A DNA stretch of 64,000 bases from Tolypeutes matacus (taxonomy: Eukaryota > Chordata > Mammalia > Cingulata > Chlamyphoridae), in assembly GCA_026826555.1 (NCBI GenBank), contig JAKSZT010037276.1, positions 172,409 through 236,408 of the forward strand. Direction: 5' to 3'. The notes beneath the pieces were generated by a model. The model made no database searches. It was not told the DNA's origin and saw only the letters and a list, made by a program, of their open reading frames with translations. Positions 45,768-57,930 of this stretch are shown piece after piece (the stretch's first letter is position 1; each line of letters starts with the position of its first letter). The position numbers and the translations under genes were made by a program.

Positions 45768-47960
45768 GATTGTGGGAAGATGGCAATGGACTAACATGTA
45801 GAGCCCAATTCTCTCATCAAAACAATAGGAAAAGAGACAAAAGCTGTATAAGAAACCTGCTTTGGGGTTCAACAGACCAGAACAAGGATATACAACTCCC
45901 AATAGAGCGAGGAACAGACAGACGAAGAAGCTCAGATGAAAAACATGAGTTACTGAACCCTGCAGTGGCACAGAAGGGCTCCTTGACCCCATCGCAATAT
46001 ATTAAGCTGGCATAAAACACCTGGCTCACTGCAGCTGAGTGGGGAAAAGACATCTTGCTCCCTGTCAGCTGTTTCAAGGGAGAAGGGAGTGGGTGTTGGA
46101 GAGGCTTTTCTTCAGGGAATTCAGGCAGCAGAGCCTGTTTTGAATCTCTGCTCTGGAGATTTAACACAGGAACACAGGACAGGAAAGACTGAAGGTGCAC
46201 TGATGAGTGCCATCTATGGGCTGATCTGGAAATTGCATGAGGGAAAAAAACTGTTCTCAGTTCTCTCTGTATCCTTAACTCTGTGAGAAAAACTGTGCCA
46301 CACTAGTGATTCCCTGGCCCAATTTTTTTTAAATTACTTTTTTAAAGGAAGCTTTAGATTACATAAATATTACATAAAAACTATCAGATATTCCCATATG
46401 CCACACTCCCTCCCCTTCCTGCATTTTCCTACATTTACAACATCCTTCATTAGTGTGGTACATTAGTTAAATTTGATGAACACATGTTGAAGCAATGCTA
46501 CTAACCATAGGCTATAGTTTAAATTATAGGCTTCACTCTGTCACACACAATTTTGTACGAAATGACAAAATATATAATATACTGTATATAGCATTGCAAT
46601 GTCTTGCAGGACAATTCTAATGTCCCGAAAATGTCCCCATATTGCACCTTTTCTTCCCTCTCCCTTCCCTCAGAACCTCTGTGGCCACTGCATTTATATC
46701 AATGATAAAATTCTTCCATTGCTAGAATAATAGTGTCTATAGTAGAATAATAATAAGTGTACTTTACTCCATAGATCATTTCCCAAGCTTGATGATTTGG
46801 GGATGGTGATGCCCTCTCTGCCTATAATTGAGAGGGGGCTTAGATCCCATGGGTCAGGTGGATCAAACTATCATGCTTGCAGTTGCAGACACTCTATATT
46901 CTTTGTGATGGGTGTTGTCCATCACCATCTCCTTGTTAGTTGTCCTGGGTGAGTCCAAAGAACTGGAGAGTAGATGTTGCAACTCTTCTGAGATTCAGGC
47001 CTCAACTGACACATGGATGGACCAAAGATTTAAGTCTCTGGACATATATTTATCAAGTATAGTGTTAATTATAGGTTCATATAAAAGAGACAAGGGAGCC
47101 ATGTGTAGGGAAACTATAAATGAGTTTAACTCTGTTATATTTGGGAGCATGAATTACAAAGTAAGGACTATTGACAGTGAGCTGAATTCCTGAGGTGTAT
47201 GTCTTGCTTATAGTGTCTACATGTCTCTAGAGTCCTCAGGACCCCCATTATTGAGGATTGATTACTGTGGCAATCAATGAGATCCTGCTGAGACATGCAT
47301 AAGTATAACCTCTGGAATGACCTCTCGACTCACTTTGAAATCCCTTGGCTGTAAAATCTCATTTGTATTAACCATTTCCATTTTTGATCAAGATCTTTTT
47401 TCAGATGCATCACTAGTCAACGCTGGTTAATAATCCCTCAGTGCCAAGGAGGCTCATCCCTGGGAACGTGTCCCATGCCGTGGGGAAGGTAGTGCATTTA
47501 TATGCTGAGTTTGGCTTAGGTAGAGGCTACATTTGAGCAAAAAGAAGGCTTTCAGGAGGTAACTCTGAGGCAAAATATAATACTAGGGTAACTTTCAATT
47601 TCACAAGAAAAGGTTCATAAGTGCAATCACCAATGTCAAAGGCCAGGCGTAATGGTCTGTCTTAACTTCACTAAGCACTGTTCTTGCACTCGGAGGATTC
47701 TTGCTGTCCTGTTAGATAATGTAGCATAACTCCCCAGGATGGGAAGTCAACATTCCTTTGGTTATTGTAGGAATCTCCAAACCAAGAAAATCCTGGCCCA
47801 ATTTTTGTAACTTAAACCAGGCAATTTTAAAGAACTAGAATAAGTTGAACCAAATATCAAAGAAGAGCTGGGAAAAAAGACAATGATAGGAAAGAAACAT
47901 AAATTGGCCATCAGAGTAAGTTCACCAATTCATATGCCTAGACAACAGGAAAAAATTACA
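45768..47960 (+). mobile_element. L1 (copy B) 5' UTR, interrupted by a module insertion
   Basis: Starts GTGGGAAGATGGCAATGGAC, an L1 5'-end phrase, and runs to 46312. Resumes after 47806 (AACTTAAACCAGGCAATTTT) and reaches the ORF1 start near 47960. A module copy with a 15-bp duplication is inserted at 46328-47791. ORFs here are fortuitous. Confidence 0.7.
46328..47791 (-). mobile_element. Module copy inserted in L1 copy B, 15-bp target duplication
   Basis: Antisense copy of the recurrent module. Poly-T edge at 46323-46330, then AGGAAGCTTTAGATTACATA, ATTAGTGTGGTACATTAGTT, GGACAATTCTAATGTCCCG, TTGGGGATGGTGATGCCC, and so on up to ATTGTAGGAATCTCC. CCTGGCCCAATTTTT stands at 46313-46327 and again at 47792-47806. 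Removing the copy restores the L1. The right edge lacks the outer A-rich part seen at 2170-2285, so it is 5'-truncated. Confidence 0.85.
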
Positions 47961-48880
47961 AGCCATACTAGGAGACAAGAAGAGATGGCTTGCCAAAGGA
48001 ACAAACCAAATATCTTGCACAGATATAGAATTTAAGACAATTAATCAATGATAACCACACAACTCTCCTAAATCACTTCAAAGAAAATAAAGAAAATATG
48101 ACTAAAGAAATAAAGGATATTAAGAAGACACATGGTGAGCCTAAAGAACAATTTGAAAGACTGCAATGAAAAGTAGCAAATGTCATGAGAATAAAAGACA
48201 CGATGGATGAGATTAAAAACACTTTAGAGCCACATAAGAGCTGATTTGAATTGACTGAAGACAGAATTAGTGATTTTGAAGACAGACATCTCAACTGGAA
48301 AAGAAAGAGAAGACAATGGGAAAAATGGAACAGAGTCTCAGAGACTTGAATGACAATGTAAAATGCACAAACATTTGTATTATTGATATCCCAGAATGAG
48401 AATTGAGTGGAAAAAGTGCAGAAAGAATATTTGAGGAAATAATGAATGAAAACTTCCCAAGCCTTATGAAGGACACCAAAAAGGTCGACGCACCCCAAAC
48501 AAAATAAATCTCAAAGACCTACACTGAGACACTTACTAGTCAGAATGACAAATATCAAAAATAAAGAGATGATTCTGAAACTGGCAAGAGGAAAGTAAAG
48601 CATCACATACAAGGGAAAATTGATAGGATTAAGTGCTGACTTCTCATCAGAAAGCACAGAAGAGAGAAGAAAATGTTATGATATATTTTAGTTACTGAAA
48701 GAGAAAAACTACCAAGGCAAGAGTTCTGTATCTGGCAAAATTGACCTTCAAAAATGAGGGTGAGTTCTAAGTCTTCACAGACAAACATATCTGATAATAT
48801 ATATTACCAAAAGACCAGAATTACAAGAGATACTAAAGGGAGTGCTGAAAGGAAAAAACAAGGGCAAGAGATTTGGAGAA
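47961..48880 (+). pseudogene. L1 copy B ORF1, heavily degraded
   Basis: Sense-strand remnants of ORF1: a coiled-coil stretch around 48150-48340 with a stop at about 48242, the GIPE-like ATATCCCAGAATG phrase at about 48385, and the C-terminal part near 48600-48850. No open frame longer than about 60 codons on the sense strand. The ORF at 48073-48498 is on the other strand and is a shadow. Confidence 0.7.
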
Positions 48881-48989
48881 GAGTGTAGAAATGAAAATTC
48901 TTATTAGAAAGGATAAACTAAAGGGTAAGAAGAAAGACAATAGAACAATGTGACAACAGAGAGCCAAACACAAAATGAATGAAGTAATG

Positions 48990-50524
48990 CCTCTAAAGTA
49001 ATTGAATGTTAATGGATTGAACTCCCCAGTCAAAAGATATGTTGGGTCACAAGACAAGTCTCAATAAATTTAAAAATATTGAAATTATACAATACCCTTT
49101 CTTTGAGCATAATGGAATGAAGCTGGAAAATGATAATGGACAGAAAAAGGGAAAATTCATAAATATATGAGATTAAACTACACACTCTTTAACAATCAGT
49201 GGTTCAAAGAAGAAATTTCAAGAGAATTCAGCAAATATCTTGAGATGAATGAAAATGAGAACACAACATATCAAAACCCATGGGACACTGCAATAGCAGT
49301 GCTGGGATGGATAATTATAGCCATCAATGTTTACATTTAAAAAGATGAAAGATCTAAAATTGATCTAAATGCACACCTGTAGGAACTAGAAAAAGAACAG
49401 CCAATTAATCCCAAACGAAGATGAAGGAAAGAAAAAAAGATCAGAGCAGATATTAATGAAATTGTACACACACACACACAAAATAGAAAGTATCAAAAAC
49501 ACCAAAAGTTGATTCTTTGAGAAGATCAACAAAATTGACAAACCCTTAGCAAGACTGACAAAGAGAAAAAGAGAGAGGATGCAAATTAATAAAGTCAGAA
49601 AAGAGAGGACAGACATTACCACTAACCCCGCAGAAATAAGAGAGATCATAAGAGGATACTTTGAGCAATTGTATGCAAAAAAAAGTAGAGAATGTGGAGG
49701 ATATGGACAAATACCTAGAAAACACAATCCACCTATACTGACCCTAGAAGAAGCAGAAGATCTCAAGAAACTAATCACAAGTGAAATGATTGAAACAGTC
49801 ATCAAAAACCTCCAAAAGATGAAAAGCCCAGGACCAGATGGCTTCACAAGGAATTTTACCAATCATTTAAAGACGATGTTATACTAATTTTGCTCAAGCT
49901 CCTCCAAAAATTTGACCAGGAAAGCATTCTACCAAACTGACTCTATGAAGCCAACATTGCCCTAATACTAAAACCAGATAAAGATACTACAAAAAAATTA
50001 ATGAGCAATATCTTTAATGAATTTACATACAAAAATCCTCAACAAAATACTTGCAAACAGAAACCAAAAGCACATTAAAGCACATACATCACTATCAACT
50101 GGGTTTCATCCCAAGTATACAAGAATATCAATTAGTGTAATAAACCACACTGATAAATTGAAGAAGAAAAATCACATAATCCTCTCAATTGATGCAGAAA
50201 ATGTATTGGACAAAATACAACACCCTTTCTTGATAAAAACTCTCCAAAAGATAGGAATAGAAGAAAGCATTCTCAAAATGGTAAGGTGCATATATGAAAA
50301 ACCTACAGCTAGCATTGTACTCAATAGTAAAAGATTGAAAACTTTCCCACCAAGATCAGGAACAAGACAAGGATGCCCACTGTCACCACTGTTATTCAAT
50401 ATTGTGCTAGACGTTCTAGTTAGAGTAGTTAGGCTAGATAAAGAAATAAAAGGCACCCAAATAGAAAAGGAAGAAGTGAAACTTTCACTATTCACTGATG
50501 ATAAGAACCTATATCTAGAATTCT
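48990..50524 (+). pseudogene. L1 copy B ORF2, endonuclease and part of reverse transcriptase
   Basis: Reverse-transcriptase fingers at 49579-49887 (NKVRKERTDITTNPAEIREI and KMKSPGPDGFT) and palm at 50017-50568 ([26 protein letters not shown]). The catalytic motif FADD reads FTDDK at 50491-50505. The coding sequence ends at about 50524, where another L1 begins. The endonuclease part (49000-49500) is decayed, with GGTTCAAAGAAGAAATTTCA still visible. A CA-repeat sits at 49468-49480. Not functional. Confidence 0.85.
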
Positions 50525-50870
50525 TTCTATTTTTAATGATTTTTCACTTGTATTACTTAGTTTCCTAGCCTTTGCACCATTCCTCTTCTACCTTTTTTAT
50601 TATTGTTAATATTCTTCTTTTTCTCTCCATATCTCTTTCCTTTTCTCTGGTCCTAATATTTTTATTCCAAAAGAACAGAGACCACTGCAAGTATATGAAT
50701 AAGAGGAATGAAATATCAAAAAGTAACCTTACCACACACACAAAAACAACAGAATAAAGCCCTACAGTAGACAGAGAAGATAACCAACCAAATAAGCACA
50801 TCAAGATACAAAGATGCTTATACACCAGAAAAAAAAAAAAATTTCAAGCTATACTAAGAAACAGGAAGAC
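50525..50870 (+). mobile_element. L1 copy C, part of the 5' UTR
   Basis: Resembles the 5' UTR of the nested minus-strand L1 in its portion next to ORF1 (TCTGGTCCTAATATTTTTAT versus CTCTGGCCCTAATATTTTGC, and ACACAAAAACAACAGAATAA). No GC-rich monomers, so the copy is truncated in the 5' UTR. The ORFs at 50565-50825 are fortuitous. Confidence 0.65.
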
Positions 50871-51475
50871 ATGGCCCAGTCTAATGAACAAACTAAGAAA
50901 CAGGAGGAGATGGAGAATGTGGAATAACTAATCAAGGATGTCCAAATAAATACCATGAATCAACTTAATGAAATGAAGGAAGAGATAAAAGATATTAAGA
51001 GGAAACTGGGACAACATACTGTAGAAATTGTAAACATACATAAAAAGATAACGGACCTGATGGTGATTAATGGCACAATGCAAGAAATCAAAAATTCACT
51101 GGAAGCACATAATAGCAGATTTGAACAGGTTGAGGAAAGAACCAGTGATACAGAAGACAGTACAGCTGAAATCACACAGATAGTAGAACAGATAGATAAA
51201 AAGATAGAAAAAATCCAGCCAGGATTTAGTGATTTGAATGACAACACAAAACACACAAATATATGCATTATAGGCATCCCAGAGGGAGAAGAGAAGAGAA
51301 AGGGAGCAGAAGGATTATTGGAGGAAATAATGGCTAAAAATTTCTCAACTCTGTTGAGGGACATGGGCATACATGTCCAGGAAGTGCAGTGCACACAAAA
51401 CAGTATAAATCCTAAAAGGCCTACTCCAAGATATATACTTGTCAAATTGTCCAAAGGTCAGGACAAAGACAGAAT
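50871..51475 (+). pseudogene. L1 copy C ORF1, truncated, fused to ORF2
   Basis: ATG at 50871 with a stop at about 50928; the frame reopens at 50955 as MNQLNEMKEEIKDIKR. The coiled coil (NSRFEQVEERTSDTEDS), the GIPEGEEKRKGAEG block and RPTPRYILVKLSKGQDKDR are those of L1 ORF1. The C-terminal domain and the spacer to ORF2 are deleted: after SKGQDKDRIL the same frame runs into ORF2 (NGLNSPFKRHRLAEW) and stops after PSICCL at 51566. The fused 203-residue ORF is a product of deletion, not a gene. Confidence 0.8.
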
Positions 51476-54400
51476 ACTGAGCATTAATGGATTAAATTCT
51501 CCCTTCAAGAGACACAGATTGGCAGAATGGATAAGGAAATATGACCCATCTATATGCTGTCTATAAGAAACCCACCTTAGACCCAGGGATGCAAGCAGGC
51601 TGAAAGTGAACGGTTGGAAAAAATTTTACATGCAATCAATAACCAAAAAAAAAAAGGGTGGGAATAACTATACTAATATTGGACAAAAGAGACTTTAAAT
51701 GCAAACTATTGTAAGAGACAAAGACCTTATATATTAATAAAAGCAGTAATCTTTGAAGAAGAGGAACAATTGTAAGCATTTATGCATCAAACCAGGGTGC
51801 CTCAAAATATATGAAGCAAACATTGGAAAAATTCAGTGGAGAAATAGATGCCTGTGCAATTATTGTGGGGGACTTTAATACACCATAACCATTATGAGAT
51901 AGAACATCTTGACAAAGGATGAGTAAAGAAACAGAGACCTTGAATAAAACATTATAAGTTCTGGACCTAATAGACATATACAGAACATTACACCCAAATA
52001 CAGTGGGATATACATTCTTCTCAAGTGCACATGAATCATTCTCCAAGATAGACCACATGCTAGGCCACAGAACAACTCTCAATGAATTCAGAAAGATTGA
52101 AATTATACAAAGTAATTTCTCTGACCAAAATGGAATGAAGCTGGAAATCAGTAAGGGACAGAGACGCAGATTAGGCATGAAGATATGGAAATTAAACAAC
52201 AGCTCTTAGACAATCAGTGGGTCAAGGAGGAAATTGCAAAATAAATCAGTAATAGTTGAAATGAATGAAAATGAAATGAAAATGAAAATGAATGAAAATG
52301 AAAACACAATGTATCAAAAGCTATGGAAATCAGCAAAAGCAGAGCTGAGAGAGAAAGTCATAGTCAAAATACCTACATTTAAAAAGAAGAAAGAGCTAAA
52401 ATCATAGACATAATTATGCACCTGGAGGAATTTAAAAAGAACAACACACTAACCCCAAAGGAAGTAGTAAGAAGGAAATAAGGATTAGAGCAGAGCTAAA
52501 TAAAATTGAAAATAAGAAAAGACTAGAAAAAATAAGGAGAACCAAAAGTTGGTTCTTTGTGAAGATTAACTAAATTGACAAACCCTTAGCTAGACTAACA
52601 AAGAAAAAAAGAGAGAAGATGCAAATACATAAAGTAAGAAATGAAGAAGTGGTTATCACCACTGACCCCACTGAAATAAAAGGATCATAAAAAAATAAAA
52701 ATAAAGAGTATCATAAGAGGATACTTTGAAAATTTTTATGCCAATAAGATGAATAATTTAGAGGAAATGAACAAATTCCTAGAAACACACAAGCAGCCTA
52801 CAATGATGAAAAAGAAACTGGTGAACACAACAGACCATTCACAAGTAATGAGATAGAATTGGTCATCAAATCCTCCCAACTAGGAAGAGCCCAGGATAAG
52901 ATGACTTCAAAGGTGAATTCTACCAAGAATTCTGGAAACAACTAACATCAATCCTGCTTAAATTCTTCCAAAAAAAGAAGTGAAGGGGACATTTCCTAAC
53001 TCATTCTTTATGCCAACATCACCCTAATACCAAAACCAAAGAAACATGCCAAAAGAAAGGAAAACTATAGACATATCTCTAATGAAACTAAATGCTAAAA
53101 TCCTCAACAAAATAATTGATGATCATATTCAACATCACATCAAACAAATTATACACCTTGACCAAGTGGGTTTCATCCCTGGTATGCAAGGATGGCTCAA
53201 CATAAGAAAATCAATCAGTGTAATACACAACATAAACAGATCAAAATAAAAAAACTTACATGATCTTCTCTATAGATGCAGAAAATGCATTTGACTAAAC
53301 ACAGCACCTTTTCCAGATACAAACACTGCAAAATATAGGAAAGAAGGAAATTTCATCAACATGATAATGCATATTTATGAAAAACCCACAGCTAGCATCA
53401 TATTCAATGGTAAAATCCTAAAAGCTTTCCCTCTAAGTTTGGGAACAAGGCAAGAATGTCCAATTTCACCACTTTTATTTAACACTGTGTTAGAAGTATT
53501 TGCTTGAGCACTTAGGCAAGAAAAAGATATCAAAGTCATTCAATTAGAAAGGGAGAAGTAAACATTTCACTATTTGCAGACAACAGGATCCTATACATAT
53601 AAAGCCCTGAGAAATCTACAACAGAGCATCAAGAGCTTATTAATGAGTGCAGTAATGTGCCAAGTTATAAGATCAATGCACAAAAATCAATAGCATTTCT
53701 GTACACCAATAATGATCAATCTGAGGGGAAATCAAGAAAAAAATCTTATTTACAATAACAAATAAAAGAATCAAATACCTAGGAATAAATTTAACTAAGG
53801 AAGTAAAAGACTTATATGTAGAAAATTATACAACACTGTTAAAGGAATACAAAGAAGACCTAAATAAATGGAAGAATATTCACTGTTCATGGACAGGAAG
53901 ACAAAACATCATTAGGATGTCTACAATACCCAAAATGATTTACAGATTCAATGCAATCCCAATAAAATCACCACAGCATTTTTTTAAATTAAATTGGTAA
54001 AGCTAACTATGAAATTTATTTGGAAGAGCAAGTGGCCATGAAGAACCAAAGATATATTGGAAAAGAAAATGAAATCGGAGGAATCACACTACCTGACTTT
54101 AAAACATACTACAAGTCTGCAGTGGTCAAAACTGCGTAAGACTGGCACAAGGATAGACATACTGACCAATGGAACTGAATTGAGAGTTCTGATATAGATC
54201 CTCACAAATACAGTCACCTGATATTCAACAAGGCAACCAAGCTCATTCAATAGCATCTTCAACAAATGTTGCTTAGAGAACTGGATATCCATATCCAAAA
54301 GAATGGGAGAGGAATACCACCTTCCACATTATATAAAAATTAACTCAAAATGGATCAAAGAAATAAATATAAAAGCCAATACCATAAATCTCCTAGAAGA

Positions 54401-55230
54401 TTATGCAGGGATGCATCTACAGGATCTTGTATTAGGAAATGGTTTCATGAACTTTACACCCAAAGCACGAGCAACAAAAAGAAAAATAGATAAATGGGAC
54501 GTCCTCAAATTTAAAAAATTTGCACCTCAAAGCAGTTTGTCAAGAAAGTGAAATGGCAGTCAACTCAATTGGAGAAAATATTTGGCAAACTTATATCTGA
54601 TCAGGACCTAATATGCAGTATAAATAAAGAAATCCAAATCTTGAAAATAAAAAGACAACCCATTTTAAAAATGGGCAAGTGATTTGAATAGACATTTCTC
54701 CAAAGAAGAAATACAAATGGCTAAAAAGCACATGAAAATTTGCTCAACATCACTAGCTATTAGGGAAATGCAAATTAAAGCCACAATGAGATATCAGAGG
54801 ACTACAAGATTTGGAGAGGATGTGGAAGAATGAGAACACTTATGACCGCTGGTGGGAATGTACAAGGGTGCAGCCATTTTGGAGGACAGTTTGGCGGTTC
54901 CTCAGAAAGCTATCTATTGAACTGCCATATAATCCAGCAATCCCACTGCTGGGTATATACCTGGAAGAATAGAAAGCAGGGACATGAACAGATATATGCA
55001 CACCAATGTTCATAGCGGCATTATTCATTATTACCAAAAGTTGGAAACAACCCAAATGTCCATCAACAGATGAATGGATAAACACATTGTGTTACATACA
55101 TACAATGGAATATTACTCAGCTGTAAGAAGGAACACAGTATTAACACTGGATAACATGGATAAATCTTGAAGACATTATTTTGGGTGAAGCAAGCCAGGC
55201 ACTGAAAGACAAATATTACATGACCTCACT
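51476..55230 (+). pseudogene. L1 copy C ORF2, broken
   Basis: Endonuclease start at about 51476 (DPSICCL, then a TAA at 51567 where the family has the Gln of CCLQET). KIDHMLGHRTT in 52003-52209 marks the end of the endonuclease. Reverse transcriptase in pieces, including 53046-53249 (GFIPGMQGW). FADD reads FADNR near 53572, so the second catalytic Asp is Asn. The C-terminal region runs to about 55230. Many frameshifts. Sense-strand remnants only; the opposite-strand ORFs at 51780-52199 and 54089-54298 are shadows. Confidence 0.85.
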
Positions 55231-56826
55231 GATGTGAATTAAGCAAATCAAGCAGACGCACAGAGCTAGAGTCTGGAAGTTATGTTTAAAGGAGACAGAG
55301 AGGGAGAAGAAGGTTGTGAGTCAATGCCCCTGTATTAGTCAGCCAAAGGGGTCCTGATGCAAAATACCAGAAATTGGTTGGCTTTTATAAAAGGTATTTA
55401 TTTGGGGTAGAAGCCCACAGTTACCAGGACATAAAGCATAAGTTACTTCCCTCACCAAAATTTATTGCCACGTGTTGGAGCAAGATGACTGCCCACATCT
55501 GCGAGGGCTCAGGCTTCCTGGGTTCCTCTCTTCCTGGGGCCTACTTGTCTCAGGGCTCAGCTCCTCTGCTATCTCCACAAGGTCAGCTGTAGACTCTGAG
55601 GCTCTCTAGGCTTTGCCTCTTTCCACAAGGCCAGCTGTGAACTGTCTAGCCAACAGCTTGTCTCTTTTCCCAGAGCCTTCTCTCCTTCCTCATGACCAAG
55701 CTCCTCTGTGTGCTTACTTCCCCGGACTCCAACATCAGAACTCCAACTAACTCCTCTGTTCTGCCATGCAGTTTTATCTCTGAGTCCTACTACCATGGCT
55801 CAATCAAAGCCCTAATCATAATTTAATCACTCCCAGAGGAACAGACCAGTTTACAAGCATAATCCAACATCTATTTTGGAATTCATAACTATATCAAACT
55901 GCCACAACCCATATGGGCAAAATCTATGATTAAGTGGAAGGGTGTAGGTGGACAGTGGATCATCATGACAGTGGTGCAGTGATGCTATTGGGTTGGACAG
56001 TGCTGGTTTGTGAGAAGGGGTGGGTGGGGAGGGTGGGTTAGACTGTCCATGAAATGGGGTGGGGGTGGGGCTTGGGAGATGGAGCAGGTGAACTGTGCTG
56101 ATTTGCAGATATGTGGTTGAAACCTCAATGTTCAGAATGTTCTTTGGGCAAGTGTGGCAGAGGAAGGTTACTGGTTTAAGGTGTTAGATGTGGGGGACAC
56201 ACAGGACAGGGCATGCCTAGGGCAGGCTTATAGGGAGTATGTAGTGTTCATCTTGTCATAGTGTGTTGTATAAGGGTGTGGAGACTCACATAATGAGCAG
56301 GAAGGTGTTGGACTCCCATCCTGGGGAGTCCTGTTATTATCTCAAATAGAGGGGCGGGAGTCTCTTGAGAACATAGTCAGTGCCTAATAGGTGACGACAG
56401 GCCAGTATGTCAAGCCCTCAGTGTTGTTGCAAGTAACTATGAATCTGGTTCTTCAATTAGTTCATCTTGGTGATTACTGTGGGTCCTGAGGGAAGAGGGA
56501 AGGAGGAATAGAATAGATGGAACATGGGACATTTTTGGGATGATGGAATTGTTCTACATGGTCTTGCAAGGATGGATACAGACCACGTCAAACTTCATCA
56601 AAATTTATAAAACTCTACGGTCCAAAATGTAAACCACAATGTAAATCATTCACCATGTTTCAATATTTGTACATCAATTGTAACAAATGTACCATCCGCA
56701 TATAAAGTGCTATTAATAGGGAAAGGGGAAAGGGGAGAGAATGTTGGGTAAATGGGAATCACCTATACTCTGTACATGACTTTTCTTAACCTAAAGCTTC
56801 TTTGAAGACAAAAAGAAAAAATAAGA
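55231..56826 (+). mobile_element. L1 copy C 3' UTR, interrupted by an LTR
   Basis: 55231-55330 and 55907-56826 form a 3' UTR of about 1 kb: a G-rich middle with GGGGTGGGTGGGGAGGGTGG at about 56019, then CAATTGTAACAAATGTACCA (56675) and an A-rich end near 56826. The tail is the same as in the module copies. The LTR at 55331-55906 interrupts it. Confidence 0.75.
55331..55906 (-). mobile_element. Solo LTR-X, complete
   Basis: From TGTATTAGTCAGCCAAAGGG to TATCAAACTGCCACA, about 576 bp, antisense. Outer bases are GCCCC on the left and ACCCA on the right, a poor match to a 5-bp duplication that could be decayed. Terminal TG/CA are present. The inside resembles 21490-22031, with AGCAAGATGACTGCCCACAT as an extra block. 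ORFs inside are not genes. Confidence 0.75.
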
Positions 56827-57014
56827 CACTGGGTGAATAAATGGAAGGAAATATCACTGTACATACAAGACAACAGATCTTACAGTGCTGAAGGACAATG
56901 TCAAAAAATTTTTTTAGTTTTACATTTTTATTATCTCAAACTTTTTAAATGTTTTTGTATTTTATAAACTATCATGATATCATTTTCCTATTAATTGTAT
57001 TTGATTATTTTTTT
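56827..57014 (+). mobile_element. Possible continuation of L1 copy B
   Basis: GAATAAATGGAAGGAAATAT and ATACAAGACAACAGATCTTA resemble the part of ORF2 that follows the reverse transcriptase. This would be the far side of copy B if copy C is inserted within it. No duplication at the two edges was found and some 300 bp would be missing. Confidence 0.35.
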
Positions 57015-57590
57015 TGGCTTAAATTTTGAAGAAGTTTTGGAGCACAGAAGGGTTACAACAGTGGCAGGGGAGGGTCATTGGTACAGGGTGTCAGAGATGG
57101 GGGATGGATGGGAGGAGGTTCACCTGACTTCCAGTTGTTCTACTGTAGACTTGTGATCCTAGCAGTGGAAGAACTTTTATCATGGATGTGGAGGCAGTGG
57201 CCACTGAAGGTTCTGAGGGGAGGGAGAGGGGAAAATGGGGGTAATTTGGGGACATTTCTGGGACTTGGGAATTATTCTGAATGACATTGCAATGACAGAT
57301 ACAGGCCATTGAATATCTTGTAATAACTTGCAAAAATGTGCAGAAGGGAGAGTAAACTACAATGTAAACTATAATCCACAATAAGTGGCAATGCTCCAAG
57401 ATATGTTCATCAATTGTGACAAATGTACCACACTAACGAATGATGTTGTTGACATAGGAAAATGTGGGGGGTTAGGGAGCGGGGCATATGGGAATCCCCT
57501 ATAATTTTTGTGTAACATTTATGTAATCAAAGTTTCTTTTAAAAATAAAAAAAGTATATTAAAAAATAGTCTTTAAAAAAAGAGGAAGAC
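57015..57590 (+). mobile_element. L1-tail module (sense), partial
   Basis: Sense copy with TTCTACTGTAGACTTGTGAT, AATGACAGATACAGGCCATT, TGTACCACACTAACGAATGA, ATATGGGAATCCCCTATA and an A-rich end. Its left part, GAAGAAGTTTTGGAGCACAG, resembles the opposite strand of the same tail, so a small inversion or a second, short antisense piece lies at about 57015-57055. Confidence 0.6.
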
Positions 57591-57599
57591 TGAACACTT

Positions 57600-57765
57600 G
57601 CAGATGTCATCCACACGTGGCAATAGACTTTGGTGAGGGAAGTAACTTACACTTCATGGCCTGGTAATTGTAAGTTATACCCCAAATAATCACCCTTTAT
57701 AAAAGCCAATAGATTTGGGGTATTTTGCATAAGCACCCATTTGGCTGACTAATACAGGATCTAAA
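57600..57765 (+). mobile_element. LTR-X fragment (3' end)
   Basis: Sense orientation: ACCCCAAATAATCACCC, TTTATAAAAGCCAATAGATT, and the end TTTGGCTGACTAATACAG. The 5' part is missing. Confidence 0.65.
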
Positions 57766-57774
57766 CCCCTTCTC

Positions 57775-57930
57775 AATTAGAGATGGAGTGGGCATCACCA
57801 TCCCAGAATCCTCAGGATTGGGGAATGAACAATGGACTAGAATAGACTTGCTGTTATTCTACTATAGAATTATTGTGATTCTACCAATGGAAGAATTTTT
57901 ATCATTGAGGAGATCATTATGATGTTATTA
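57775..57930 (+). mobile_element. Fragment of the L1-tail module
   Basis: AATTAGAGATGGAGTGGGCATCACC-type block (compare the TTGGGGATGGTGATGCCC block in reverse) and TTCTACTATAGAATTATTG. Only about 150 bp of the module. Confidence 0.5.

Noticed and set aside
48073..48498. 141-residue minus-strand ORF
   Set aside because: Lies opposite the degraded L1 ORF1 of copy B; a shadow of A-rich sense sequence.
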